Source: Legionellaceae bacterium UBA6148
GTDB taxonomy: Bacteria > Pseudomonadota > Gammaproteobacteria > Legionellales > Legionellaceae
Assembly (NCBI GenBank): GCA_002423125.1
Contig: DIUW01000027.1
Location: 5,886-69,885, forward strand
DNA: 64,000 nt
Reading direction: 5' to 3'
Shown: positions 20,569-32,700 of the stretch, in pieces
Position numbering within the stretch: position 1 is the stretch's first letter
Layout: each line of letters opens with the position of its first letter
Notes under the pieces: model-generated
What the model saw: the letters and a program-made list of their open reading frames with translations, nothing else
Told to the model about the DNA's origin: nothing
The model's database searches: none
Position numbers and translations under genes: made by a program

Positions 20569-21663
20569 TTATTGATAATGTGTCACCAACAGGTTCTTAT
20601 TTCGCCTTCGCATCATCGCCAGATCTACCAATTGATCGAGTAACGTTGAATAAGGAATACCACTCGCGGCCCACATCTTAGGGTACATACTGATGCATGT
20701 AAATCCAGGCAGCGTATTGATTTCATTGAAATAAATATCCCCTCGAACATCATCGACAAAAAAATCAACCCGCGCCATACCTTGACATTTTAGGCGTGTA
20801 AAAATGTCGGCCGCCATCTGCTGCAAGCGACCGGTTATACCATCATCAAGATGCGCTGGCACAGTTAAATCAGTATGATTGCTTTCTAAGTATTTCGCTG
20901 TATATGAGTAAAAACCATCTTGATGATGAACACAAATTTCTCCTGGAAAACTTACTTTTGGCGCAGCACCAGGCGTTATATTTTCCAGAACGGCCAATTC
21001 AATTTCACGCCCTTCAATAAACGCTTCAATAAGAACTTCATCGTCGTAACGGCGTGCATCTGAAATGGCCTCCATTAACTCAGTCAACGTGCTGGCTTTA
21101 TGAATCCCAACGCTTGACCCCAGTGAGCATGGCTTCACAAAAAGAGGCCACCCTAATCCCAGCGCCGTTTCTTTACAAAATGCTTCTAGATTATCATGCT
21201 TAACGTACCAAGGTAATCTGCGATATCGGGTCGATTGAATACCGTCAACACAAGCGATGCGTCTAGCGATATCTTTATCCATCCCCATCGCCGAGGATAA
21301 TACCCCGCATCCGACATAAGCCACGCCACTCAGCTCGAGAAGCCCTTGAAAGCAACCATCTTCATAAATTGGCCCATGCACGACTGGAAAAACAACGTCA
21401 GCATCCAATGCAAATTGCCCCTGACTCAACAGGCTATCTAACGGCACAGACGTATCCGTCATCACAGGCAGTGCTTCTGGAAAAGCACGCAGTGTGTTAT
21501 AGTCATTCACAAAAAGTCGACCGTCTTGATCCATTCCAATAGGCGTAATACGGTAGCGTTCGGGGTCGAGATGCGTCAATACCGATGCTGCTGACATTAA
21601 CGACACTTCATGCTCACCCGATTTTCCACCGTAAAGCAATACCAAATTAATGAGGTTCGACAT
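20569..21663 (-). CDS. ddl: D-alanine--D-alanine ligase
   Basis: Ddl makes the D-Ala-D-Ala dipeptide used by MurF. The ATP-grasp motifs are present: [30 protein letters not shown], and [22 protein letters not shown], split here at the metal-binding FNEINTLPG. The ATG at 21663 is chosen because AGGAG sits at ideal spacing (6 nt), while the ATG at 21669 directly abuts it. The start region overlaps the end of murB, as is common for murB-ddl pairs. Confidence 0.96.
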   Translation of the reverse strand: MSNLINLVLLYGGKSGEHEVSLMSAASVLTHLDPERYRITPIGMDQDGRLFVNDYNTLRAFPEALPVMTDTSVPLDSLLSQGQFALDADVVFPVVHGPIYEDGCFQGLLELSGVAYVGCGVLSSAMGMDKDIARRIACVDGIQSTRYRRLPWYVKHDNLEAFCKETALGLGWPLFVKPCSLGSSVGIHKASTLTELMEAISDARRYDDEVLIEAFIEGREIELAVLENITPGAAPKVSFPGEICVHHQDGFYSYTAKYLESNHTDLTVPAHLDDGITGRLQQMAADIFTRLKCQGMARVDFFVDDVRGDIYFNEINTLPGFTCISMYPKMWAASGIPYSTLLDQLVDLAMMRRRNKNLLVTHYQ

Positions 21664-22573
21664 GCTCATCTCCTATAATGTGTACTTCACGATAGAGTTC
21701 AACTGTAGTACGCTCGCGTACAGTATGTTGAACCAGCTGAATCAAGCGTTCAATATCATTTGCTGAAGCTTGTCCTCCATCATTAATAATAAAATTTGCA
21801 TGCTTTTCAGAGACAACCGCCCCACCAATCCGCGTACCTTTCAGACCACATGATTCGATAAGCCTCGCCGCATAATCATTCAGTGGATTTCTAAATACGG
21901 ATCCACAATTGAATTCACCGGTCGGTTGCGTTGCTGCGCGTCTAGCTAGCAATCCTTTAATGATTTCAAACGAGTTATCTTTATCTCCAGTCGTGAGTTT
22001 GCATGTTGCTGATGTAAACCACTCGTCCTTCAGTCCCAATACATGGCGATATGAAATTTCAAACTCAGACGACTGCCTCTTCCGTCGTTCACCCAGACGC
22101 GTTATCGTTTCAACCTCAGTAACGCACCCCCAAGTTTCGCCATTAAAACAACCGGCATTCATGCGGAGTGCTCCTCCCATTGTTCCAGGTATTCCTGCCC
22201 AAAACTCACCACCAGAGAGGCTGTTTCGCGCACAGAATCGTGCCATTTTCGCACAAGATACGCCGGCCTCAACATGCACAAATCCGTCACCCAACAAGGT
22301 AATTCCATCCAAGCTTCCCTGAGTGAGTATCACTGTACCCGAAAATCCTATATCCCGAATCAGCGAGTTACTACCCAGTCCTAACCAGATGAGAGGCTCA
22401 TCCACCGGGAGACTACTCAAAAACACGGCCAAATCTGATACGTCGACAGGTTTATAAATTGCTTTCGCGAGACCACCAACACGCCAAGTGGTATAATCAG
22501 CCAATGACTGATTCAGCAAAAGCTCCCCTTTAAAGGTCACCGCATTGGGTTGGCTAGGCGTTATAGTCGTCAC
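21647..22573 (-). CDS. murB: UDP-N-acetylenolpyruvoylglucosamine reductase
   Basis: MurB is the FAD and NADPH-dependent second enzyme of UDP-MurNAc synthesis. The N-terminal [10 protein letters not shown], the FAD-binding [10 protein letters not shown] and [10 protein letters not shown], and the catalytic C-terminal GSVFRNP are all visible. The length of 308 and arrangement match the short (type II) MurB. Its ATG overlaps the murC stop by 4 nt and its end overlaps ddl, indicating coupled translation. Confidence 0.96.
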   Translation of the reverse strand: MTTITPSQPNAVTFKGELLLNQSLADYTTWRVGGLAKAIYKPVDVSDLAVFLSSLPVDEPLIWLGLGSNSLIRDIGFSGTVILTQGSLDGITLLGDGFVHVEAGVSCAKMARFCARNSLSGGEFWAGIPGTMGGALRMNAGCFNGETWGCVTEVETITRLGERRKRQSSEFEISYRHVLGLKDEWFTSATCKLTTGDKDNSFEIIKGLLARRAATQPTGEFNCGSVFRNPLNDYAARLIESCGLKGTRIGGAVVSEKHANFIINDGGQASANDIERLIQLVQHTVRERTTVELYREVHIIGDEHVEPH

Positions 22574-23991
22574 ACATTCTCTCTCAATTTGCTGGATAAG
22601 CTATTCGCTATTTGGCTAATAGTCCCTGCCCCTTGCATCAGAATCACATCTCCATCAGCAACAAGTGAATCCAATCGATTCGCAAGCGTCTGCTCGGTCA
22701 CAAGACTCACATGGGGGAATTTTTTACTAATTTCTTCAGCCAGAGCGGCACTGCTTACGCCAGGAATGCTTGCCTCACCTGCCGAATAAATATCAAGCAA
22801 TAATAACTCATCGGTCAAACTCAGCGCATCAACAAATTGAGAAAATAACGATTGAGTCCGTGTATAGCGGTGTGGCTGGAAGACATGAAGCAATCGTTTG
22901 TTGGGCCAAACCAACCGAAATGCCTCAATCGTTGCCTGAATTTCTTGAGGATGATGTCCGTAGTCATCGACAATTAATGCGCTGCCATTTGCAAAATGGT
23001 GCTCACCGAGCATTTGAAACCGTCGGCCAACCCCTTGAAAATGAAGCAACCCACGCATAATTGCGGCATCATCTACACCCAATTCTGTGGCAATCGCAAT
23101 CGACGCTAGTGCATTTTGCACATTATGACGTCCAGGCCAATTGAGTTGAATCAACAATGGCGCATGAGGTGCAGGTCGTTGCACCGTAAATTGGCTCAGA
23201 AGCCCTGTCTGCGTCCAATCCACGGCACGATAATGCACTCCTTCCCTAAACCCATACGTCAAAATTGGGCGCTGTATTTCAGGTAATATGCGACGCACAT
23301 TTTCATCATCGGCACAAACAACGGCTAACCCATAAAACGGTAAATGATGCAAAAATTCAATAAACGTACTGCATAACGTATCAAAATTATTGTCATAGGT
23401 ACTCATATGATCGGCATCAATATTCGTTACCACGGACATCATCGGTTTTAAAAATAGAAAAGAGGCATCACTTTCATCGGCCTCGACTACAAAATAAGCT
23501 GATTTTCCCAATTGCGCATTGGTACCGCAGCTATTTAATTTCCCGCCGATCACAAAGCTTGGGTCAAGACCCCCTTCTGCTAACAAACTGCTCACAAGAC
23601 TCGTTGTTGTGGTTTTACCATGCGTTCCAGCAATCGCAATGCCATGGCGAAAACGCATCAATTCCGCGAGCATCATCGCCCTTGGAATAATAGGCTTCAT
23701 TTGTGCAATTGCCGCAATAATTTCAGGATTGTCATCACACACAGCAGTGGAGCGAACCACAACATCCGCCTCAGCAATATATTGGGCATGATGACCAATA
23801 TCTACTTTTATCCCGATGGATCGCAAATGCTGCACGACTCGATTGTCGCTTAAATCAGAACCAGTGATACTATACCCTTCGTTCTTCAGCATTTCGGCAA
23901 TCCCGGACATCCCAGCACCACCAATACCCACAAAATGAATATGTTCGACTCGGCCCATTCTTGGCGATAAAAATCTTTTTTTGCTGTCCAC
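22570..23991 (-). CDS. murC: UDP-N-acetylmuramate--L-alanine ligase
   Basis: MurC adds L-alanine to UDP-MurNAc. The N-terminal VGIGGAGMSGIAE nucleotide fold, the P-loop GTHGKTTTT and the C-terminal domain with DDYGHHPQE and FQPHRYTR motifs are intact. The length of 473 is normal. It begins 17 nt after ftsW; that gap is too small for murG, which usually lies here. Confidence 0.97.
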   Translation of the reverse strand: MDSKKRFLSPRMGRVEHIHFVGIGGAGMSGIAEMLKNEGYSITGSDLSDNRVVQHLRSIGIKVDIGHHAQYIAEADVVVRSTAVCDDNPEIIAAIAQMKPIIPRAMMLAELMRFRHGIAIAGTHGKTTTTSLVSSLLAEGGLDPSFVIGGKLNSCGTNAQLGKSAYFVVEADESDASFLFLKPMMSVVTNIDADHMSTYDNNFDTLCSTFIEFLHHLPFYGLAVVCADDENVRRILPEIQRPILTYGFREGVHYRAVDWTQTGLLSQFTVQRPAPHAPLLIQLNWPGRHNVQNALASIAIATELGVDDAAIMRGLLHFQGVGRRFQMLGEHHFANGSALIVDDYGHHPQEIQATIEAFRLVWPNKRLLHVFQPHRYTRTQSLFSQFVDALSLTDELLLLDIYSAGEASIPGVSSAALAEEISKKFPHVSLVTEQTLANRLDSLVADGDVILMQGAGTISQIANSLSSKLRENV

Positions 23992-24008
23992 CGCATTCCC
24001 CTTTTATA

Positions 24009-25184
24009 TTAAGCTCTTAAGCCCAACGCTCGCCTGCGGTTTTCATAATCAATCCGCAACAACAGTGCGACGACCATACAATTCACAACCATACTGGCAC
24101 CACCATAACTCAAAAAGGGTAGCGTCAACCCTTTAGTCGGCAATAACCCTGCATTCACACCCATATTAATAGCGGCTTGCAATCCCAACCAAAACGTCAA
24201 TCCATAGGCTGTATATGCTGCAAATAATCGACCTTGAGTATACCCATTAAAGCCGATTGTGAGTCCTCTAATCACTAGTATACTATACAATGCCAAAACA
24301 AGAAGTATTCCAAATAAACCCAGCTCTTCTGCTAGTACTGCAAAGACAAAATCTGTATGAGCTTCTGGCAAATAAAATAATTTTTGTATTCCATCTCCTA
24401 ACCCGATCCCTGTCCATCCTCCTCGACCAAACGCAATTAATGACTGGGTTAATTGATACCCGCTATTAAATTGATCGGCCCATGGATTCAAAAATGCCGT
24501 TAGTCGTGCTAAACGATACGGAGAAGAAACGGCTAAAACAGCCAGACACCCTCCTACACCTAACACCAATCCAAGATAATAGCGTATCTTCACCCCCGTT
24601 AAAAAAAGCATCGCCATCACTGTTCCTGAAATAACAACAGTCGCCCCAAAGTCCGGCTCAGCTAGCAAAAGTACCGAAACGATAGCGAGTACAATCATGG
24701 GTTTTATAAATCCCAAAACACTTTGATTTAAAGTCTGTTGCTGGCGTACCAAATATCCTGAAATATATAAAATCATTGTGAATTTGGCGAGCTCAGAAAC
24801 TTGGATACCAATCGGTCCTAATGCGAGCCACCGTCGGCTCCCATTCACTAAACGACCAATGCCAGGAATTAAAACTAAAATCAATAGCAGAAAACAAATC
24901 AAGAGTAATGGGCCACTTAATTTTTCCCAAAACGTACTATCAACTCTCATACAAACAACAGCCAGAATGAGCCCTACAGAAAGATAAGCCACTTGACGAA
25001 TCAAAAAATGAAACGGTTGATGAAAATATTTAGTTGAAATCATCACTGAACTTGAAGCAACCATCATAAGTCCAACAATCATTAATCCGGCAACAGCCAA
25101 AACTAACCATATATCATATAAGGCCAATGATTTGTGGGATGGTTTGCCACGCTGAGTATAATGTCGAGGATTCATCGTGCTCAC
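24009..25184 (-). CDS. ftsW: Lipid II polymerase FtsW (SEDS family)
   Basis: FtsW polymerises septal peptidoglycan with FtsI. About ten transmembrane segments are visible, and the family motifs NPWADQFNSGYQLTQSLIAFGRGGWTG (here cited as the GYQLTQSLIAFGRGG core) and PTKGLTLPFLSYGG near the C-terminus are present. The GTG at 25184 overlaps the murD stop (GTGA); an ATG at 25175 is the alternative. ftsI, its usual partner, is not in the window. Confidence 0.95.
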   Translation of the reverse strand: MSTMNPRHYTQRGKPSHKSLALYDIWLVLAVAGLMIVGLMMVASSSVMISTKYFHQPFHFLIRQVAYLSVGLILAVVCMRVDSTFWEKLSGPLLLICFLLLILVLIPGIGRLVNGSRRWLALGPIGIQVSELAKFTMILYISGYLVRQQQTLNQSVLGFIKPMIVLAIVSVLLLAEPDFGATVVISGTVMAMLFLTGVKIRYYLGLVLGVGGCLAVLAVSSPYRLARLTAFLNPWADQFNSGYQLTQSLIAFGRGGWTGIGLGDGIQKLFYLPEAHTDFVFAVLAEELGLFGILLVLALYSILVIRGLTIGFNGYTQGRLFAAYTAYGLTFWLGLQAAINMGVNAGLLPTKGLTLPFLSYGGASMVVNCMVVALLLRIDYENRRRALGLRA

Positions 25185-26533
25185 AAAGCGTTAACCTGTG
25201 AAACAAACACCTCACCGCGATGATTAAAATCACGGAACATGTCCTGACTCGCACACGCGGGCGACAACATCACCACATCGCCTGGTTGTGCTTGTTGATG
25301 CGCAACCCGAACAGCGTCTTCCAGCGAGAGAGATCTCAGCACGTTCACTGAAGAACCAAGTGCTTTCTCCATTTTGTCAGCATCCTCACCAATTAAAACC
25401 AGCGTACGTACATGATCAGCCATCGGCGCACGCAGCTCTGAAAAGTCAGCCCCTTTCCCCAGTCCCCCAGCAATCAACACTATTTTTCCTTGCATGGATT
25501 CTCCTATTCCTAATATGGCAGAACATGTCGCGCCAATATTGGTTCCCTTCGAATCATTAATCCAATCCACTCCATCAAGTGTTCTGACCCATTGGGCGCG
25601 ATGTGGTAACCCAGTAAATTGTGTTAGTACCGTCACGATACACTGAGTGTTAATCCCTGCTGCATGGGCTAACGCACAAGCAGCTAATGCATTTGACCAG
25701 TTATGTCGCCCTTTCATTTTCAACGCACTAACGGGCAGTACATTGTGCGATCCATAAGCCAAATAGAGATTATTATCCAAAGAACGTACGCCCCATTGCG
25801 CGTTTTCTGGCTGATCCAAACCATAACTGACAACGGGATTGATCCGGTTTTGAGTCCCCTCTTTCGGTTTAGTTTGCACATCATCACGACTATAAATCAT
25901 GGTCTGTGCCTGATGATAAACGCGATGCTTCGCATTGATATAGGCTTGAAGTGTATGATGTCTATCAAGATGATCGGCCGATATATTCAATATGGTTGCA
26001 GCAACAGGTGCTAATGAAGTCACCAAATCCAACTGAAAACTGGATAATTCCAAAACCCATAAATCGTAACGCACACCATTATTCAGCAAATCCAACACAG
26101 GCGTACCAATATTTCCCGCAACGGCAACGTTTATTCCTGCGGCTTTTGCCATTTCACCAACCAGTGTTGTGACCGTTGACTTACCATTTGTTCCCGTAAT
26201 TGCTATAACGGGAGCATCAATTTCACGTGCTAAACATTCAATATCTCCATAAATAGGGATATTTTTTTCGGCCGCTTTCATCATAAAAGGGGAATCCAAA
26301 GGCACGCCCGGACTACTGATGATCTCCGATATTGAGTCGTAAACTGATTCAGGCAGATCGCCCAAGAAAATATCAACTCCTGGGAATTCATGCCGAAACG
26401 CATCTGCAGCAGTTGGATTTGGTCGGGTATCATACATCACAAAAGGCCGCTGCTTGCGAATTAAATACCGAGCAATTGAATGACCGGTTATACCAAGACC
26501 TGCCACTAGAGAATATCGTTGATTGTTATCCAT
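25181..26533 (-). CDS. murD: UDP-N-acetylmuramoylalanine--D-glutamate ligase
   Basis: MurD adds D-glutamate to UDP-MurNAc-L-Ala. The N-terminal GLGITGHSIARYL, the P-loop ITGTNGKSTVTTL, and the DRHHT and NDSKGTNIGAT motifs are typical. The length of 450 is usual. It starts 13 nt after mraY and overlaps ftsW by 4 nt. Confidence 0.96.
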   Translation of the reverse strand: MDNNQRYSLVAGLGITGHSIARYLIRKQRPFVMYDTRPNPTAADAFRHEFPGVDIFLGDLPESVYDSISEIISSPGVPLDSPFMMKAAEKNIPIYGDIECLAREIDAPVIAITGTNGKSTVTTLVGEMAKAAGINVAVAGNIGTPVLDLLNNGVRYDLWVLELSSFQLDLVTSLAPVAATILNISADHLDRHHTLQAYINAKHRVYHQAQTMIYSRDDVQTKPKEGTQNRINPVVSYGLDQPENAQWGVRSLDNNLYLAYGSHNVLPVSALKMKGRHNWSNALAACALAHAAGINTQCIVTVLTQFTGLPHRAQWVRTLDGVDWINDSKGTNIGATCSAILGIGESMQGKIVLIAGGLGKGADFSELRAPMADHVRTLVLIGEDADKMEKALGSSVNVLRSLSLEDAVRVAHQQAQPGDVVMLSPACASQDMFRDFNHRGEVFVSQVNAL

Positions 26534-26546
26534 GGTTTAATGTTCC

Positions 26547-27632
26547 TTAACGAAGTTTCAACGTCGCCAAACCGCACAATACGAATATCACCGTAATAAT
26601 CCAAAACCGTACGACAACTTTAGGTTCACTCCAACCTTTTAGTTCAAAGTGATGATGCAAGGGAGCCATGCGAAATAATCGTTTTCCTCCTGAGCATTTA
26701 AAATATCCCACCTGCAAAATAACAGAGACCGTTTCAATCACAAACAAACCACCCATAACTAACAATATCAGTTCTTGATGCACAACAATAGCAACCATTC
26801 CAAGTGCGGCGCCTAATGCTAAAGAACCAACATCGCCCATAAACACTTGCGCCGGGTAACTGTTGTACCAAAGGAACCCAAGCCCAGCACCTACAATGGC
26901 GGAGCAAAAAATGGTAAGCTCGCCGGTATTCGGTACAAAAGGAATTGCCAAATAATGCGCATGTATCGCATTACTCGACGCATACGTAAACACGCCAAGC
27001 GCGCCAGTGACCATAACAACCGGCATGATTGCGAGGCCATCTAAACCATCCGTTAAATTAACGGCATTACTACTACCGACAATAACAAAATAAGCTAAAA
27101 ATGGAAAAAACAACCCTAAATCAACAAAATATGATTTTAAAAAAGGAATCGTGATTTGCGTATTCACTGGCGAACTGACATTGACATACAGATAAACAAC
27201 AGCCGCTAATGCAATTGCTGATTGCCAAAAATATTTCCACCGCGCGGGAAGTCCTTTGCTATTTTTCAAAACAAGTTTTCGATAATCATCAACCCATCCG
27301 ACCAATGCAAAACTCACCATCACTAAGAGCACCAACCATAAGCTACCTTGTCGCAGATCGCCCCAAAGCAAGCAACTGACGGTCACAGCAAATACAATCA
27401 ACACCCCGCCCATGGTTGGCGTACCTGCTTTAGATAAATGACTTTGAGGGCCATCATTACGAACAACTTGACCTATTTGAAGTTTTTGCAACCATCGTAT
27501 CATGACTGGACCACACAGAAGCCCCAGCAACAAGGCGGTGAGTGCCGCCAAAATAGAACGAAACGTGAGATATTGAAATACCCGAAAACCATGGTATTGC
27601 GCAGATATTAGTTGCGTGAGCCAATAGAGCAT
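26547..27632 (-). CDS. mraY: Phospho-N-acetylmuramoyl-pentapeptide transferase
   Basis: MraY is the integral membrane enzyme that makes lipid I from undecaprenyl phosphate and UDP-MurNAc-pentapeptide. Ten hydrophobic segments, [10 protein letters not shown], the catalytic [15 protein letters not shown], and [10 protein letters not shown] followed by PLHHHFE are visible. The length of 361 is the standard one. It is 3 nt downstream of murF. Its product needs MurG, which is missing from this cluster. Confidence 0.97.
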   Translation of the reverse strand: MLYWLTQLISAQYHGFRVFQYLTFRSILAALTALLLGLLCGPVMIRWLQKLQIGQVVRNDGPQSHLSKAGTPTMGGVLIVFAVTVSCLLWGDLRQGSLWLVLLVMVSFALVGWVDDYRKLVLKNSKGLPARWKYFWQSAIALAAVVYLYVNVSSPVNTQITIPFLKSYFVDLGLFFPFLAYFVIVGSSNAVNLTDGLDGLAIMPVVMVTGALGVFTYASSNAIHAHYLAIPFVPNTGELTIFCSAIVGAGLGFLWYNSYPAQVFMGDVGSLALGAALGMVAIVVHQELILLVMGGLFVIETVSVILQVGYFKCSGGKRLFRMAPLHHHFELKGWSEPKVVVRFWIITVIFVLCGLATLKLR

Positions 27633-27635
27633 CCC

Positions 27636-29000
27636 TTATCCTCCTGTGTTTGCCTCAGCCAACAATTGGCTAACCACATACTCCATCGCACTTGAACGCG
27701 ACCCTTTCACCAAAACAGTTGTTTGTTCATCTAACTGCGTCAATAAATCTTGGACGAGATGATCTTGAGCAGCATAGTGTTGTGCCACCTCTCCAAAAGC
27801 CGATGTAGCCCAACGACTATGGTTACCGCACGTCAACAGCAAATCTATCCCATGAGAACGAGCCGCCAAGCCAACATCCTGGTGATGTTGCTGACTCAAC
27901 TCCCCTAGCTCGCCCATATCACCAAATACAAAAATACGTCGTCCTTTACGTTGCGCTAGAACATCCAGCGCCGCCAACGTTGAGCGCAAATTAGCATTAT
28001 ACGTATCATCAATGATCACTGCGTTATGCTTACCAGAGCGATACGTCATCCGCCCAGCAACACCCGTAAAAGCAGACAAAGCCGCTGCAATATCGGGCAG
28101 ACTAATATGAAGAGCCGTCGTGCATGCGGCGGCGGCCAGAGCATTGCTGACGTTATGCGGGCCAGGCACTTTCAATTCAACCCACGCTTCACCATGAGGC
28201 GTTACGAGTTGAAATCGACCACATCCTTCTGCATTAAACGTCAAGGAGTGAGCATGAACATCCGTAGGCTTCGTCACCGAAAAACGTAGAATTTTTTTAC
28301 CCTCTAAATGTGCGTCCCAATAATGTGCATAGGCATCATCATCGTTGATGACCGCTACACCACCCGCCATCAATCCCTGATGAATTTCACCTTTAGCCTT
28401 TGCAACACCCTCAATTGAACCGAAACCTTCGACATGTGCCGGAGCAATATTATTAATTAAGGTCACCTGCGGTTTAACAATTGCCACACAATGAGCAATT
28501 TCCCCCAGATGATTAGCACCGAGCTCAAAAACGGCATAGCGACTTTCAGGGTAAAGCGCCAGAACACTCAAAGGCACACCAATATGGTTATTAAGATTAC
28601 CTTTAGTTGAGTGCGATGGTTGAGGAAGAATAGCAGCAATCATCTCTTTCACTGTGGTTTTACCATTACTGCCGGTCAACGCAATCACAGGACATCCATG
28701 CTGTTGTCGATAAAAGGTCGCCATTGTTGCTAAGGCGGTTATCGTATCAGACACGACCCATTGCGGAACCGTTATTCCGGGAATAGCTTGTGAACATACA
28801 ATGGCAATAGCACCTTGATCCACCGCTTGTTTAATATAATTATGGCCATCAAATGACTGACCACAAATGGCAACGAATAGTTGTCCCGGCTTGACTTTAC
28901 GACTGTCAATGCTAACGCCCTGAACGAGTGATTCATCAGCGTATTGAATCTGCTGCGCAGGTTTCCCAAATAATCGGGTTATATCCGATAATGTCATCAT
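27636..29000 (-). CDS. murF: UDP-N-acetylmuramoyl-tripeptide--D-alanyl-D-alanine ligase
   Basis: MurF adds the D-Ala-D-Ala dipeptide to the stem peptide. SIDSRKVKPGQLFVA near the N-terminus, the P-loop TGSNGKTTVKEM and IIDDTYNAN are family hallmarks. An ATG at 29000 (or 28997) is taken as start; a GTG at 29015 is possible, and no strong ribosome site decides. It directly follows zipA, whereas enterobacteria have murE there. Confidence 0.95.
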   Translation of the reverse strand: MMTLSDITRLFGKPAQQIQYADESLVQGVSIDSRKVKPGQLFVAICGQSFDGHNYIKQAVDQGAIAIVCSQAIPGITVPQWVVSDTITALATMATFYRQQHGCPVIALTGSNGKTTVKEMIAAILPQPSHSTKGNLNNHIGVPLSVLALYPESRYAVFELGANHLGEIAHCVAIVKPQVTLINNIAPAHVEGFGSIEGVAKAKGEIHQGLMAGGVAVINDDDAYAHYWDAHLEGKKILRFSVTKPTDVHAHSLTFNAEGCGRFQLVTPHGEAWVELKVPGPHNVSNALAAAACTTALHISLPDIAAALSAFTGVAGRMTYRSGKHNAVIIDDTYNANLRSTLAALDVLAQRKGRRIFVFGDMGELGELSQQHHQDVGLAARSHGIDLLLTCGNHSRWATSAFGEVAQHYAAQDHLVQDLLTQLDEQTTVLVKGSRSSAMEYVVSQLLAEANTGG

Positions 29001-29021
29001 AGTAAGTTGCACCAATTAAGT

Positions 29022-29735
29022 TTACGCCAATTCCATGCGGTCGGGCTCTTCAATATTTAACAACCGATAATAGCGACTTAAGGTCTGATCGGTCAGTGGT
29101 TGACGCATATCATCAAGTAAATAAGTATCTAAATCGTCACTCAGTTGCTTTGCTGTATCCAGCATTATCGAAAAACGTTCTGTATCAATGGTCGAATTTC
29201 CAGATGCCTGCATAAAAATGCATAAGCCCCGCACGCTAAAAGCACCGATATTTTGCAAATCAAACATGCCACTTGGGGTGGCCGCTGCGACACTGCATAA
29301 TACGGGACCTTGCCCCGTTGAATGCTGATGACGATGGAATAAATGTCCTTCGCCAAAACGTAATCCTACTGAAAGCAGCGTTTGTAACAGCTCATAACCT
29401 GCCAATTGTCGCTCACCTTTCGATCGCAAGAGCATCATAACCGACGGTAAATCTTTATCAACGGTCGTTGCTTGCATACTTGGCTGCTCATGCACAACAG
29501 ATTCAGGTTGTCGCGGAACCGATATCGTTGGAGGATCTGCGGGTACATCACAACTCACCTTACGCACGGCGATAATGTCATCGCATGCTGGATTGTCAAA
29601 TTGTCCAACGGATGGTTGTCCTGGCACCTGGCTTGCAGAAATAGTCCTGCGTCGCGATTTAATCATACGGCCAATTGTAATAATCACACCCACTAACAAT
29701 AGAACATTAAGAATAATACTCCAGTTTCCCAACAT
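29022..29735 (-). CDS. zipA: Cell-division protein ZipA
   Basis: ZipA tethers FtsZ to the inner membrane. An N-terminal transmembrane helix (about residues 4-24) is followed by a basic stretch, a proline and glutamine-rich linker and a C-terminal FtsZ-binding domain of about 130 residues (KDLPSVMMLLRSKGERQLAG onward). The ATG at 29735 is chosen for the AGGAG 6 nt upstream. It lies downstream of smc, as in pseudomonads, but here continues into murF. ZipA is essentially restricted to gammaproteobacteria, which supports the placement of the organism. Confidence 0.88.
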   Translation of the reverse strand: MLGNWSIILNVLLLVGVIITIGRMIKSRRRTISASQVPGQPSVGQFDNPACDDIIAVRKVSCDVPADPPTISVPRQPESVVHEQPSMQATTVDKDLPSVMMLLRSKGERQLAGYELLQTLLSVGLRFGEGHLFHRHQHSTGQGPVLCSVAAATPSGMFDLQNIGAFSVRGLCIFMQASGNSTIDTERFSIMLDTAKQLSDDLDTYLLDDMRQPLTDQTLSRYYRLLNIEEPDRMELA

Positions 29736-29762
29736 AGCTGACTCCTGCTCCACGAAACCGTA

Positions 29763-32700
29763 TCACTCCATCTCAGTGAACGATAACGCTTGCTCCACAT
29801 CCACTGTAACGATACGTGAAACACCTGGTTCACGCATGGTTACGCCTATTAAATGATCCGCCAATTCCATTGTTACTTTATTATGAGTAATCAAAAGAAA
29901 TTGTACGTATTGAGACATTTCTTTAACCAAATCACAAAACCGCCCAACATTCAAGTCATCAAGTGGCGCATCAACCTCATCAAGCATACAAAACGGCGAT
30001 GGATTCAATTGAAAAATAGCAAATACGAGCGCCACCGCTGTCATCGCTTTTTCTCCACCAGACAACGAATGTATCGTACTATTACGTTTGCCTGGAGGTT
30101 GAGCCATCACAACAACACCCGCCTCTAATAGATTATCACACGTTAACTGCAATCGTGCATGTCCTCCACCAAAAAGACGAGGAAAAAGCGCTTGAAATAA
30201 TGTATTCACTTGATCATACGTCTCTTTTAGACGCGTTTGAGTTTCTGTATCCATTTTGGCGATCGCTGATTCTAAGGTTGCAATCGCTTCGTTTAGATCA
30301 TTGGATTGTTCATCCAAATGCGTTTTACGCGCTAATTCAGTTTGATACTCATCGATTGCAACAAGATTGACCGCGCCCAATCGCTTAATCTTTTCAACAA
30401 TGGCCTGCAATTGTTGCTCTCGTTCCTCTACAGTGCAATCAGATGGCAAGTGTACGATCCGCAATGATGCATCAATCTCCAACTCGCTTAATGACTCCAT
30501 GAGCACATCAGTATGTGCAATAAGTGACTGCTCTTCCAATTGACGCTGTATGATGTCTGCCTGGACAGCAGATGCTTGCTGCTCCACCATCAATTTCGAC
30601 TGCTGAATCTCCCGTGCCTGAGTCTGTAGAGAGTCCAGTTGTTGTCGAGCATGGTTGAGCTCATTTTCCAACTGATGATGCTGATCGATGGTTTGGAGAA
30701 GCATGGCTTCTTGCGCATGATCGGGCATATCAATATGTCGGTACCGCTCTTGCAACGTGATATATCGACTGTTGAGTGTGCTCAACCTTGCTTGCTCTCG
30801 AAGAATCGTTTCGGATAATTGCTGAGCTTTTAATTGCGCGTTATTACTTTGTAACTCGGCTTGATGCAACGCAGTCCGTGCTTCTTCGGTTTCAATTCGA
30901 CTCGCAGCGAATGCATCATCCCATTTCGATTTTTCAATGAGTAATTGCTGCCATTGCTGCTCGTGATCTTCTGACTGACGAACGGCTAATGTGAGCGTAT
31001 CCTCCGCTCGAATACGCTCCTCGACCAAGTCTTCTAACAACAGATGTAACTCATCGAGTGTCGTTTGCAATCGCTGCATTTGAAGCGAGGCTTGCTCAAC
31101 GATGTGTTGTTTATTACGGCAAAGCGTATTCAAATCGCTCAACGTCTGCTGATACTCATCTCGCATTTTAGTCGATGTTTGCTGACAACGTTCTTTCTCT
31201 AATAATAATCCATGTAGCCTATCTCTATCCTGTTGCAACAGGTTGACCCGTTCTAAAGCAAGCTGCAATGCATCGTGCAACGTTGCTAATGCTTTTTTAC
31301 GCAATAATAAACTCGTTTCATCCTGCGCTACAAAATCTGCAACACGTACCCATCCAACGCCGAACCAAAAACCATCTGCAGTGATAACCGATTGGTGGTT
31401 TGCCAAGGTCGGCACCCAACTGCGTGCAATCTCGAGACTGTCTGCGATGAATACGTTTTCTAATGGATGAATCCAGGCGGGCTTAAACCCTGTTATTTTA
31501 TCCGATAGGCGAGGAAAAACACCGACTTCCTCCGTTGTGTCAAGGGGCGTGACAAAGGTAGCCCGCTGTCCACCGAATGATTCCAAAGAGAGCATCAATG
31601 GATCCAGTGATTCCAACGTGACCGCATGCAATGACTCTCCAAGTACCCACTCACAAGCCGATCGCCACGGCTCATCCACGTGAAGTAACTCGACTAAACG
31701 CGGACGATCATCGAATACATCTAAGCCTGAAGACTGAGGCGTCAAATCACGTAATGCCGCCTGTAAACTTGCTTGCAATGCCGCATGCTCTGATTTAAGT
31801 GATTGCGCCTCATCTTGCGCCGATCGCAATTGTTGCTCAATGATTCTGATCTGCTCTTTCAGCTCGTCAACGTGTTGGGAAAAGGACTGCTGCTCTGCGC
31901 TTGCCTGTTGATATGCTTCTTGAGCACTCGCTTGTTGTTCTTTTAATGCAATCAGCGCGTTATCATCCTCATGAACAGCACATAATGCACGCTCTACTTC
32001 CATTTTTTCAAGACGAACCAATGCGTCTTGGCGTCGTTGTTCAATGTGCTGCACCTTCAGCTGACCAACGTGTACCTCACGTTGATATTGGTTCACCAGC
32101 GACTGGATTGTTTGTTTTTTTGTATTCCAAATTGATTCTTGCTGCTGATTTTCATTTAATATTTGACGGCGTTGTTCGAACATTGTCTTCAAAAACTGTG
32201 TCTGTGACAACAATTGATGACATTCATCCTGGCACACTTGTTGCGATGCACTATCGTGTTGTAGTTGAGATTCAGCAAGTTGAATATCGCTTGCCACTTG
32301 GCTCACATCAAGCGCCAATTGCTGCTTTTCACGCGCCTGTTGTTGTTGCAGGTCTTGAAGACGGGTCACTTCATTAGCCGCTTGATAAAATTGCGTCTGA
32401 ATAACCTGCAGCGCATCCTGAGACTCAATTCGTTGTGCTTCCAACTGCACTTGCTGATTGGTTAACTTTGCAAGAGCGGCTTGATGTTCCTCATGTTTCA
32501 ATAATAATTGACTTAATTCGGCACGTTTTTGTTCATGCTCTTGTGTTAAAAAACGCCACTTCAGTGCTAAAACATCACTTTTGCACTCACGCTCATCTTG
32601 TTTGAGTGATTTATATTTTGAAGCCGCTGAGGCCTGCCGTTCCAGACGCTGTAATTGCGATTCAAGCTCTCGACAAATATCACTCACACGAGCAAGATTT

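Noticed and set aside
23992..24008. A shortened or displaced murG between ftsW and murC
   Set aside because: Only 17 nt separate the two genes, and no glycosyltransferase-like frame was seen anywhere in the window.
31901..32377. A 158-residue plus-strand frame opposite smc
   Set aside because: It is antisense to the coiled-coil region of smc, with no recognisable features.
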